Source: Aquimarina sp. BL5
GTDB lineage: Bacteria; Bacteroidota; Bacteroidia; Flavobacteriales; Flavobacteriaceae
Assembly (NCBI RefSeq): GCF_003443675.1
Contig: NZ_CP031963.1
Span: forward strand, 496,001-560,000
Length of the DNA stretch: 64,000 nucleotides
Direction: 5' to 3'
Part shown: positions 54,966-63,171 of the stretch, one piece after another
Position numbering within the stretch: position 1 is the stretch's first letter
How the letters are laid out: each line of letters opens with the position of its first letter
Program-made: the position numbers and the translations under genes
The notes under the pieces: model-generated
The model's input: only the letters and a program-made list of their open reading frames with translations
The model's database searches: none
What the model was told of the DNA's origin: nothing

Positions 54966-56531
54966 CTAGGAACTACAGGATAACATAGAACAACCAATCT
55001 TGTTTCTAGCCCAATCCGGACGTTTTACAAACCATTTGTCATATTCTGGTTGTTCATCATATGGTTTTTTAAGCATTTGGTATAACACATTGATTAGATT
55101 ATAATCACCTTTATCAGCGTCATCAATCGCCAACTGAGCCATATAATTCCGAAGAACGTATTTAGGGTTTATGGTATTCATTTTCTTTTTACGTTCATCA
55201 TCTTCTAATACCTCGTCTTCTAATCTGGTATCATATTTTAAAAACCAAGCATTCCAACGCCTTTTTAAATCATCCGTTAAATCATTGTGATTGTACAATG
55301 CATCATAGACAATTTCAATTCCTTGAACAGAGTTACCTTTTTTATGGTTAGCCAAGTTTCTAAAAAAGATAGTCATATCTGTTTCTACAAGTTGAAGTAA
55401 TTCTTGTAGTTCATTTACATATAGATCATCTTTTTCATGATTAGTAAAAATCCCGATTTTGGCTAGCATCATATCAATATACTCTAGTTTATATGCTTCT
55501 TGATATTGATTTAATACATTTTCTATCGGATCTATGTCTTCAATTAAAGGATACAACGCATTAGCTAATTGGTAAAGATTCCAAAGCACGAGTTCTGGTT
55601 GTGTTCCAAATTTATAGCGTTTAAATTGTCTATCTGTGGTATTAGGAGTCCATCCTAGGTCATAATCTTCTAACCATCCATATGGTCCATAATCGATGGT
55701 TAATCCTAAAATAGACATATTGTCTGTATTCATAACGCCATGAACAAAGCCAACTCGTTGCCAATCAATAACCATTCTCAGGCTTCTTTTACTAACTTCT
55801 GATAGCAGTTTAACATATGCATCCTTACCACTCTCCTTTATTTCTGGATAAAAGTACTTTATGGTATAATCAGCAAGAAGTTTTAAATTTTTATGATCTC
55901 CGTGCGCTGCTAGAATTTCAAAATTTCCAAACCGGACAAATGAAGGTGCTACACGACATACAATAGCTCCTTTTTCGTAAGCAGCATTACCATTATACAA
56001 TATATCTCTTAATACTTGATCTCCAGTAATAGCAAGAGACAAAGCTCGTGTTGTTGGGACACCTAGATGATACATTGCTTCGCTACATAAATACTCGCGA
56101 ATAGAAGATCGTAAAACGGCTAAACCATCAGCATTACGAGAATATGGGGTTTCGCCAGCTCCCTTTAACTGAATAGCCCAACGTTTAGAATTATGTATGA
56201 CTTCGGTAAGATTGATAGCACGACCGTCTCCTAATTGTCCTGCCCAGTTTCCAAATTGATGTCCACCATAGTGCATAGCATAAGGCTTTGTATCCTCTAT
56301 AACCTTATTACCTGTCATTATCTGTAAAAACTCTTCTGATTGTACATCTTCTTCAGAGAATCCTAATGATTTCCTCATCTCTTCCGAAACATGTAATATT
56401 TCTGGATTTCTTGTTTTCTTAGGAGTAACATATGAAAAACAAGCATTTCTAACCTGTCTTCTGGAATTTTCCAGTACTGGATCCGAAGGTAATTCTTCAG
56501 AAAAAGTATTATTTATATTTAATTTCATCAT
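54966..56531 (-). CDS. selO: Protein adenylyltransferase SelO (YdiU/UPF0061)
   Basis: A 521-residue pseudokinase-fold enzyme that transfers AMP to Ser/Thr/Tyr of target proteins. The family's hallmarks are visible: YGGHQFGNWAGQLGDGRAI (around 90), IQLKGAGETPYSRNADGLAVLRSSIREYL (around 120), and the flexible tail ending GCSMLSCSS, where eukaryotic SelO carries selenocysteine. In E. coli SelO is linked to S-glutathionylation and oxidative stress. It is slightly longer than E. coli YdiU (478 aa). The first two codons are both ATG, so the exact start is ambiguous by one residue. Followed by the 82-residue partner gene. Confidence 0.95.
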   Translation of the reverse strand: MMKLNINNTFSEELPSDPVLENSRRQVRNACFSYVTPKKTRNPEILHVSEEMRKSLGFSEEDVQSEEFLQIMTGNKVIEDTKPYAMHYGGHQFGNWAGQLGDGRAINLTEVIHNSKRWAIQLKGAGETPYSRNADGLAVLRSSIREYLCSEAMYHLGVPTTRALSLAITGDQVLRDILYNGNAAYEKGAIVCRVAPSFVRFGNFEILAAHGDHKNLKLLADYTIKYFYPEIKESGKDAYVKLLSEVSKRSLRMVIDWQRVGFVHGVMNTDNMSILGLTIDYGPYGWLEDYDLGWTPNTTDRQFKRYKFGTQPELVLWNLYQLANALYPLIEDIDPIENVLNQYQEAYKLEYIDMMLAKIGIFTNHEKDDLYVNELQELLQLVETDMTIFFRNLANHKKGNSVQGIEIVYDALYNHNDLTDDLKRRWNAWFLKYDTRLEDEVLEDDERKKKMNTINPKYVLRNYMAQLAIDDADKGDYNLINVLYQMLKKPYDEQPEYDKWFVKRPDWARNKIGCSMLSCSS

Positions 56532-56584
56532 TAACTTATTTTAGTAATACTTCTTGTTTCCTCCAGAAACTTTAATGATTCTTT

Positions 56585-57634
56585 TTAATATAAGAATATT
56601 GAAACAAAAATAACACCAATAAAAGCAAATGGTACTATTACTATCATATATACATAAGCAACAAGAAGTCCCCTAAAAAATGCTCCTATCCAACTACTCT
56701 TATAAAAATTTCTAAAAGCAATGATTAGATAAATAATAAACGATAAGAAGAATAAAACTTGCAGCCAAATAGGTATTCCGACAATTGAATTCATTAAAAT
56801 CAGAAAACAGAGCGAGGTAAAAACAAATGTAAAAAAGTAAAAACTAAATACCATATGATGTGCAAAAGTTGCTCTTTTCCAATAAAATATTTTTAGTATG
56901 AAAGCAAATAATGGTAACATCAAAAACATCGTAATAGGAATGGTGTCATATAATGTTTTCAAAATTCCACCGCCTTTTTGCTCATAAAACTTAAGTATTT
57001 GAGCAACAAATGTTTTAGCTATTATTCCATCGTCTTCATCCACTCCCATAACTTTTAATTTCTCTTCTTGAGGAGCACCTACTTCGATTAAAGAATCGAG
57101 TTCCTTTCGTTTAAAACTAAATGAATTCTCTGAGGATCTTTGTTCCGCAGATAACACAGAATCAAAAACTTTAAGATCTTTTTCTGCTATTTTAGCAAGA
57201 CCTACATTCTTTGTTAATGCATTTTTAGCAATTTCCAAACCAATGGAATCTTTCTTTATTTCTTCGGGATCTAAAGAGTTTTCTTTGCTAAATTCTTTTT
57301 TAATTGTCTTGTTTAGATTGTCATCTGCTTTTCTCACAGTAAACGAAAAAGCAAAAAAGAATACAACAGAGATAAAAAGATAAAACTGCGCTGGATGCAA
57401 ATAAGAAAGCCGTTTTCCATCAACAAAAAGTCTCGCCAAAATACCCGGTTTTGTCATCAAAGGAATAAAACTCTTAAAAAAACGAGCATCCACAGCAAAA
57501 TAATTACCTATGGTGTTACTAAACAACACTCCAAAAGTTAGCTTATCAGCAGTTTCTTGTCCACAATAAGGACAATAGTCGAAGGATTCATCAAAAGATT
57601 GTTCGCAATTTTTACATTGGTAAGTAGTAGACAT
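56585..57634 (-). CDS. DUF3667 zinc-ribbon membrane protein
   Basis: A 349-residue protein with an N-terminal zinc ribbon (Cys7-Cys10 and Cys21-Cys24: QCKNCEQSF, YCPYCGQE). The DUF3667 signature follows (GVLFSNTIGNYFAVDARFFKSFIPLMTKPGILARLFVDGKRLSYLHPAQFY split across residues 30-90), then TM helices (about 85-102, 235-252, 262-285, 290-310, 318-345). A charged, helical loop lies between 105 and 215. Function unknown in the family; the pattern is of a membrane protein with a cytoplasmic zinc domain. It stands alone upstream of selO on the same strand with a gap of 53 bp. Confidence 0.83.
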   Translation of the reverse strand: MSTTYQCKNCEQSFDESFDYCPYCGQETADKLTFGVLFSNTIGNYFAVDARFFKSFIPLMTKPGILARLFVDGKRLSYLHPAQFYLFISVVFFFAFSFTVRKADDNLNKTIKKEFSKENSLDPEEIKKDSIGLEIAKNALTKNVGLAKIAEKDLKVFDSVLSAEQRSSENSFSFKRKELDSLIEVGAPQEEKLKVMGVDEDDGIIAKTFVAQILKFYEQKGGGILKTLYDTIPITMFLMLPLFAFILKIFYWKRATFAHHMVFSFYFFTFVFTSLCFLILMNSIVGIPIWLQVLFFLSFIIYLIIAFRNFYKSSWIGAFFRGLLVAYVYMIVIVPFAFIGVIFVSIFLY

Positions 57635-57751
57635 TTTTAATCATTTGTTTAAATGTACAGAACGAAATTACAAATATAATTTGATCTATTTATGCTAGCT
57701 TCTATCCTTATATATTATAATTAAAAGTACTCTAAAATATTCGATCACGCC

Positions 57752-57759
57752 TATTTTTG
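57752..57759 (+). promoter_or_regulatory. -7 element of the M28 peptidase gene (TATTTTTG)
   Basis: TATTTTTG fits TAnnTTTG; the lipoprotein ATG at 57835 is 76 nt downstream. No TTG -33 at the expected spacing. Confidence 0.4.
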
Positions 57760-57834
57760 TAGTCCCTTAACAAAATGGTATGGAAATTCTTGTATTTTTG
57801 GGAAAATCAAAAAATAACATTCACACATCTTTTT

Positions 57835-59397
57835 ATGAAAAAATTATTTTCTGTGTTAGTGGCAACAGCACTTATTGCGGCTTGTGGTACCACTAATACA
57901 ACAACAAAATCAGCAGAAACAAAAAAGGTAACTAATGATCCAGTAACCTATGCTAATACAATTACTTCCGAAGATTTAAAAACTGCACTATACACATATG
58001 CATCCGATGAATTCCAAGGAAGAGAAACGGGTAAGCCAGGACAAAAATTAGCCATTAACTTTCTGAAAGAACATTATATGAAATATGGTGTTCCTGCGGC
58101 AAAAAGCGATGGTGATTATTTTCAGGAAGTACCACTTGATATTTTGGGGACCCCTGATGTAAAACTTGGTGTTAATGATAAACTTTTTACCTACAAAGAA
58201 GATTTCATCTCTCTTTCATCAGGAAAAACGGATAATTTTTCTTTAGATGAAATCGTTTATGCGGGATTTGGAATAGATGACGAAAAATTTTCAAGTTATG
58301 GAGATGTAAATGTAAAAGATAAAGTAGTTCTTATCAAATCAGGTGAACCAAAAAACGCTGATGGCATATATACTATTACAGGCACTTCAGAAGGATCAAA
58401 ATGGTCTAATATGAGACAACAATTTGCAGCAAAACGAATTGCTGCTAAAGAAAAAGGTGCTAAGGCAATATTATTCTATTTCCCAGAAGTGTATCAGATG
58501 GTCGTAGCACAATTTGGCAATGCGTCTGGTAGAATGACGCTTTCAGATAATTCTGAAGAAGCTTACTTCTTCCTAATTAATACTAGTTTGGCTAAAGCTT
58601 TGTTAAGTGATATCGAGACAAACGATATATCCAATACTATAAAAACTAAAATGACTTTGGATTACAAAAATATTTCTGAAAAAGTAACTTCAGAAAATGT
58701 AGCTGCATTTATCAAAGGATCCGAGAAACCGGATGAAATTATAGTAATATCTGCTCATTTAGATCACGAAGGAGTTAAAGATGGCAAAGTGTATAATGGC
58801 GCCGATGATGATGGATCTGGTACTGTTGCCGTGGTAGAAATTGCAGAAGCTTTCGCAAAAGCAGTAAAAGATGGTAATGGACCAAAAAGATCTATTTTAT
58901 TCCTTAATGTTACTGGAGAGGAAAAAGGTCTCTTGGGGTCTCGCTATTATACTGATATCGATCCTATTTTTCCATTAGAAAACACAGTAGCAGATTTAAA
59001 CATTGATATGATAGGTCGAATAGACCCAAAACGTAAAAGCGAGAATAGAAACTATGTATATTTAATAGGTAGTGATAAGTTAAGTACTGAACTTCATAAC
59101 ATTTCTGAAGAAGTAAATACTAAATACGCCAATGTAGAATTAGATTACACCTACAATGATGAAAATGATCCTAATCGTTTTTATTACCGATCGGATCATT
59201 ATAATTTTGCAAAAAATAATATCCCTGTTATATTTTATTTTAATGGTACCCACGATGATTATCATCAACCAAGTGACACTCCTGATAAAATAGAATATGA
59301 TTTACTAGAAAATAGAACTAGGTTAGTGTTCTATACAGCTTGGGAATTGGCAAATCGTGAGAATAGAATTGTCGCAGATAAAGCTGAAAAGAAATAG
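57835..59397 (+). CDS. M28-family zinc aminopeptidase lipoprotein
   Basis: About 520 residues from the ATG at 57835, which starts an SPII signal (MKKLFSVLVATALIAACGTT, Cys17); the longer frame at 57775 adds 20 residues and hides the signal. A PA-like insert spans about 130-230. The M28 zinc site is visible: SAHLDHEG (His and Asp), GADDDGSGT, TGEEKGLLGS (Glu-Glu), NIDMIGR (Asp), and a final His in GTHDDYHQPSD. All ligands of a cocatalytic dizinc centre are intact. It probably releases N-terminal amino acids from peptides in the envelope. Confidence 0.93.
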   Translation: MKKLFSVLVATALIAACGTTNTTTKSAETKKVTNDPVTYANTITSEDLKTALYTYASDEFQGRETGKPGQKLAINFLKEHYMKYGVPAAKSDGDYFQEVPLDILGTPDVKLGVNDKLFTYKEDFISLSSGKTDNFSLDEIVYAGFGIDDEKFSSYGDVNVKDKVVLIKSGEPKNADGIYTITGTSEGSKWSNMRQQFAAKRIAAKEKGAKAILFYFPEVYQMVVAQFGNASGRMTLSDNSEEAYFFLINTSLAKALLSDIETNDISNTIKTKMTLDYKNISEKVTSENVAAFIKGSEKPDEIIVISAHLDHEGVKDGKVYNGADDDGSGTVAVVEIAEAFAKAVKDGNGPKRSILFLNVTGEEKGLLGSRYYTDIDPIFPLENTVADLNIDMIGRIDPKRKSENRNYVYLIGSDKLSTELHNISEEVNTKYANVELDYTYNDENDPNRFYYRSDHYNFAKNNIPVIFYFNGTHDDYHQPSDTPDKIEYDLLENRTRLVFYTAWELANRENRIVADKAEKK

Positions 59398-59420
59398 TAC
59401 TTAAATATATATTTTACAAA

Positions 59421-59451
59421 AAAGAGGTCTGATTTTTAATCAGACCTCTTT
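59421..59451. terminator. Bidirectional terminator between M28 and the DUF5777 operon
   Basis: A 13-bp perfect stem (59421-59433 with 59439-59451, AAAGAGGTCTGAT and its complement) with a 5-nt loop, flanked by A/T runs on both sides. Confidence 0.85.
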
Positions 59452-59494
59452 CTATTTTCTATTAACATTATCGTTCTAATAAATATCTTTTGTG

Positions 59495-60388
59495 TTACAA
59501 TTTTTTCTGATTAAAATGTAATACATACGTAGCATTAAAGCCAAAAACGAAATTTCCGTCACTAAGATTGAAATTATTAGGTGTTTGTGTTATAAATGCA
59601 TCTTCCACCATATTTCTAGCATTGGTCATCTGAAATTGAAGCATTAAATCACTCATTTCCCAATTAACCCCTAAAACAAAAGCATCATACGTATCAATTG
59701 ATTTCAAAGGGTTCGCTAAATAATAATATTCAGAAACTATGGATATGTGACCTCCTACCTTATACCTTGCTCCTATTCCTAATGCAAAATGATTATTCGG
59801 ATCTTCATCTAAAGAAGAGCTTCTATGAATATATGTAGGTGATAGTTGTAATGAAAACTGAGAGGTGAATTTACGTGCTATTAAAACCTGACTAGTAAAT
59901 GCTGTACGATCTATAAAATCATCCGATAGCCCTATACCTCCATCGTTACTCCTGTAAGAAGCATTTTGGAAAAGCGTAATACTTAGAGGAGAACCTTTAC
60001 CATTTTTTATCTGTCGGACGAGATTATACTTTAAAAATCCATCAAAGACCCCTTCTAAAGTTGTACCTCCTACTCCAAAAGTTAATCTGTTAGACAGACC
60101 GTATTCTAAAGCTATTCTGGCTGTCCATTTATCAGCAACAAAGCTCTGACTGGGACGGTTAGGTATGTTCCAAAATAGATTCATAGCCTTTACTTCTAAA
60201 ACCCCTTTTCTTCGATTTTCTACGGAGTGTCCTAATGAAATGCGAGTCCCTTTGAATGTAGCTATTTCGTACTCTTTCTTATTAGGATATTCTTTTTCTA
60301 GTTTATCCAATAAGTCTTGAGCATTCATGGAAAAACTACATCCAATTAGCATAAGTATAAACAAAAGAAAAAATGTGTTATTCTTCAT
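59495..60388 (-). CDS. DUF5777 family outer-membrane barrel-like protein
   Basis: About 297 residues from the ATG at 60388, which begins a good signal (MKNNTFFLLFILMLIGCSFSMNAQ; the Cys may also be a lipobox); the longer frame starts 5 codons earlier. The body is beta-rich with ISLGHSVENRRKGVLEVKAMNLFWN, LSNRLTFGVGGTTLEG, FLLQLSPTYIHRSS-like strands and a C-terminus YVLHFNQKKL, matching the DUF5777 family of probable outer-membrane barrels. Function unknown. It is last of three minus-strand genes with overlapping or nearly overlapping ends (11 nt overlap with the YceI gene), so it is part of one operon. Confidence 0.78.
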   Translation of the reverse strand: MKNNTFFLLFILMLIGCSFSMNAQDLLDKLEKEYPNKKEYEIATFKGTRISLGHSVENRRKGVLEVKAMNLFWNIPNRPSQSFVADKWTARIALEYGLSNRLTFGVGGTTLEGVFDGFLKYNLVRQIKNGKGSPLSITLFQNASYRSNDGGIGLSDDFIDRTAFTSQVLIARKFTSQFSLQLSPTYIHRSSSLDEDPNNHFALGIGARYKVGGHISIVSEYYYLANPLKSIDTYDAFVLGVNWEMSDLMLQFQMTNARNMVEDAFITQTPNNFNLSDGNFVFGFNATYVLHFNQKKL

Positions 60389-60926
60389 AAGGTTGATATT
60401 CAAATCTGAATTTAATTGATATATTTTTAGCTATATTAGGTGCTAGGATTGGTGGAATTTTAATTTCAAAATCTTTAACGACAACTTCAAAATCACCTGT
60501 CACTAAATAAGTTCCGTCGATATTTTCAATAGTTGTTTTAATTTCAACTTCTTTAGTAATATCTCGAATCGTAAGTGTTCCCTTTACCATTTTGGTTTGA
60601 ATCCCTTCGGCTAAAGGTTCAAAATCAATAATATTACCTTGAAAAGTAGCTTTAGGATATAAATCAGATTCGATATAACTTTCATTAAAATGTTCATGCA
60701 TTAGTGATTTTTTAAACACAAATGCATTCATTAACATACTTATAGCTATCTCATTTTTCGAAAAATCAATAATACTTAAAACCTGATTATTCTTGGCCTC
60801 TATATTTTCTACAGAAGTATAGGAAAAGAAAGATACCTGTCCCTGACGTGTAATAACTTGATCTGACCTATTATCTGAGTCTATAAAATTGATCAAAATA
60901 GATAGTAGAATAATAATTCTATTCAT
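60378..60926 (-). CDS. YceI-family exported lipid-binding-like protein
   Basis: A 182-residue protein with a short hydrophobic N-terminus (1-15) and a YceI-like lipocalin barrel: GQVSFFSYTSVENIEAKNNQV, then ISMLMNAFVFKKSLMHEHFNE, YPKATFQGNI, VKGTLTIRDITKEVEI and a final FRFEYQPYEE. YceI proteins bind long polyisoprenoids or fatty-acid-type molecules in the periplasm. The signal peptide is short and weakly predicted but present. The gene lies 7 nt after the OB-fold gene and overlaps the DUF5777 gene by 11 nt. Confidence 0.85.
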   Translation of the reverse strand: MNRIIILLSILINFIDSDNRSDQVITRQGQVSFFSYTSVENIEAKNNQVLSIIDFSKNEIAISMLMNAFVFKKSLMHEHFNESYIESDLYPKATFQGNIIDFEPLAEGIQTKMVKGTLTIRDITKEVEIKTTIENIDGTYLVTGDFEVVVKDFEIKIPPILAPNIAKNISIKFRFEYQPYEE

Positions 60927-60933
60927 TGGTTTG

Positions 60934-61356
60934 TTAGTTAATCAGCATACAATTTAGTAATATAGCATCTTTAAGAAATCCTTTACAAACTCCTTTAAGC
61001 ATAATCTTCTGGCCTTTTTTAAGTTTTCTTATACCAACCGTTTGATCGGATTGCATATCACATAACACACCAGAATATTTATTATCACCATACAATATTA
61101 CTGTATTTCGGTTATTTAAAAAAGAAACTTCTTTTACTATACCTTCTACTGCTATTATTTTACCTTTATAAATAGAATTTGCATCTTTTTCATTCTGAAT
61201 AAATGATGCTGTAAGATGTTTAGAACTCGTTTTTATTTCTGTAGATACCTTATCGATATCGATATGTGAATAATTATAAAATTCTAAATAGATATAAAGA
61301 CCTCCTAACAATAGTAAGGTTATTAGAGAAAAAGTTATTTTGTTTTTTTTACTCAT
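60934..61356 (-). CDS. Membrane-anchored OB-fold (tRNA_anti-like) protein
   Basis: A 140-residue protein with an N-terminal anchor (8-24) and a tRNA_anti-like OB-fold (PF12869; about 55-138; YKGKIIAVEGIVKEVSFLNN, NTVILYGDNKYSGVLCDM, KLKKGQKIMLKGVCKGFLKD). Two Cys lie near the end (GVCKGF, LLNCMLIN). In this family the OB domain is not a tRNA binder but occurs in exported proteins of unknown function. First gene of the operon OB-fold/YceI/DUF5777. Confidence 0.78.
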   Translation of the reverse strand: MSKKNKITFSLITLLLLGGLYIYLEFYNYSHIDIDKVSTEIKTSSKHLTASFIQNEKDANSIYKGKIIAVEGIVKEVSFLNNRNTVILYGDNKYSGVLCDMQSDQTVGIRKLKKGQKIMLKGVCKGFLKDAILLNCMLIN

Positions 61357-61368
61357 TTGTTATAAAAG

Positions 61369-61376
61369 CAAAACTA
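61369..61376 (-). promoter_or_regulatory. -7 element of the OB-fold/YceI/DUF5777 operon (TAGTTTTG)
   Basis: On the minus strand 61376-61369 reads TAGTTTTG (TAnnTTTG), ending 12 nt before the ATG at 61356, so the leader is only a few nucleotides. No -33 TTG is seen at the right distance. Confidence 0.4.
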
Positions 61377-61695
61377 GTATTAATTATGAATATTATTTTG
61401 ATTTTATGAAATATAATCTTGACAATGACGTAAATCTATAAGGTATATATGCTTTCATGTTTTATTTTTTTTAAATTAGGATTACAGACAAATTAACAAT
61501 CATTAATATATTCTATTCCTAAAAACCTGCTTGAAGACGAAAAATAGTGTTTGAAAAGGAAAATGAATAATTAAAATGATCTGTAATTATTTCAATGTTT
61601 AAAACAATAGGACAAAAAATATAGTATTTTCGTTTCAGAAAAAATCAACAAGTATATTAAGTTTTAAATTATTAAAAACGATAGGTACATAGTCA
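61377..61695. other. Intergenic region of 320 bp between divergent genes
   Basis: AT-rich, with no gene and no clear operator. The promoter of the membrane LytTR gene at 61696 must lie here; nothing matches the TTG/TAnnTTTG pattern well. Confidence 0.5.
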
Positions 61696-62814
61696 ATGAG
61701 AAAAGACAAATTATATTTCTTAACTTTTATTTCTATATCTGTAATTTTTTTAATCATCGCTTCTTTTGGAGTAAAGTACTTTATTAAAGTAAGTGCGAAT
61801 CAATTAATAGAAATACAATTAGAATCTAGTAAACGAGAAGCTAACGAAATATCCAAATTAGCTCAGCATTGGACAATAGAAGATATTGATAAATTGAAAA
61901 TAGTCAATAGTATTCAAAAAGCTATCGAAAACACTCAAAATGAAGCTTCTTTTATTTGCCTGTTTGATTGGTCTGGAAAACAAGTATGTCACCCAGATAT
62001 CACAAAAGTAGGCTTAAAAGTAAATTCGGACCAATCGCTAATAAAATCACTAAATGAGGAAGATAGTTCTGATAAATTATATGATTTACTCATAAATCAA
62101 AGAAAGCAAAATGATAGTATTGCTAATGCCGAAATCGTATCTGAAATTGTTTATATATCGCCGGTAAAAGGCTCTGATCTAATTGTAGCAGCACAAGTAA
62201 ACCTAAGCAAAATATCAGTACAGATAAGAAAACTAAAAACTAGCTTTTACACCATTTTTGCTCTAATGGGCGGATTGATTATTCTATCTTCTTTTTTTGC
62301 AGTTCGAATTATAGGGAGTTATTACGAAAAGCAATTGGAACAAAAAAATACTAGTTTAGAAAGTGAATTACTTAATCTATCTAAATTAAATACCGATCTT
62401 ATCGCTTATCAACAAAAGGTAGTAGAAAACACAGAAGAAGAATTATTGGAGCCTACAATGGAATCCTCTGTAGATTCCAGTAAGAAAAGAATTCTAACCT
62501 ACATAAGGAATGAATTGATTCCTGTTTCTATAAATGATATATCTTATATATATACAGAAAACACGATAACATATATAGTATGTTTTGATGGAAAAAGATC
62601 TACTAGTAATGACAGTTTAGATGATATATTAATGAATCTGGATACATCGCTATTTTTTAGAGCTAATCGCCAGTTTATAATAAGCATTACAGCGATAGCT
62701 AAAATTATCAAATATGGAAACAGCCAACTTAAAATTTTGATCAAAGATGCGGATGTTGAAATAATTATAAGTAAAAATAAAGCCGCAGAATTTAGACAAT
62801 GGCTTAATATTTAG
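61696..62814 (+). CDS. Membrane-bound LytTR transcriptional regulator with extracytoplasmic sensor
   Basis: A 372-residue one-component regulator. TM1 (about 8-28) and TM2 (about 187-208) flank a Cache-like extracytoplasmic domain (30-185; TQNEASFICLFDWSGKQVCHPD, VSEIVYISPVKGSDLIVAAQV, which resembles a PAS/Cache beta-sheet). A coiled coil (208-245) leads to a LytTR DNA-binding domain (about 268-370; INDISYIYTENTITYIVCFDG, LFFRANRQFIISITAI). No receiver or kinase domain is present, so the sensor must signal to DNA without phosphotransfer. It lies between the YceI/DUF5777 operon and the secreted-repeat lipoprotein gene, divergent from the first, co-directional with the second. Confidence 0.88.
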   Translation: MRKDKLYFLTFISISVIFLIIASFGVKYFIKVSANQLIEIQLESSKREANEISKLAQHWTIEDIDKLKIVNSIQKAIENTQNEASFICLFDWSGKQVCHPDITKVGLKVNSDQSLIKSLNEEDSSDKLYDLLINQRKQNDSIANAEIVSEIVYISPVKGSDLIVAAQVNLSKISVQIRKLKTSFYTIFALMGGLIILSSFFAVRIIGSYYEKQLEQKNTSLESELLNLSKLNTDLIAYQQKVVENTEEELLEPTMESSVDSSKKRILTYIRNELIPVSINDISYIYTENTITYIVCFDGKRSTSNDSLDDILMNLDTSLFFRANRQFIISITAIAKIIKYGNSQLKILIKDADVEIIISKNKAAEFRQWLNI

Positions 62815-63171
62815 TTAGAAAATTGTTCTTTGCATACCATATTCTTATGTAAGTTTATAAATATGCGTTAACACGCTTTATCCTTTCTTTTCAACAACTA
62901 TTTTGACAGTTCTTGGTTATTTTTTAGTTGTTATTTAGGTAGACATCATGTGAACATCCTTTATCAAAATACATGTAAAAACCTATATTACAGGTGTTTA
63001 TGTTTTTATTATTTCTTCACTTCTTGTATAATTATAAAATCAAAAAACACTTTAGAACTTCAAAGCTTTTTTTTCCTTTTTAAGGCTTCTTTTTCCTTCT
63101 CACATACATTAATTTGATTTTACCTCCTTCATTGATTGTTATTTGTAGCATAAATCATAAATAATTTAAAA
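62815..63171. other. Intergenic region of 350 bp between LytTR gene and secreted-repeat gene
   Basis: T-rich and A-rich, with no ORF or clear hairpin. It contains repeated GTT-rich words (TTGGTTATT, AGTTGTTATT around 62915-62935) that might be LytTR half-sites, but I cannot support this. Confidence 0.4.
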
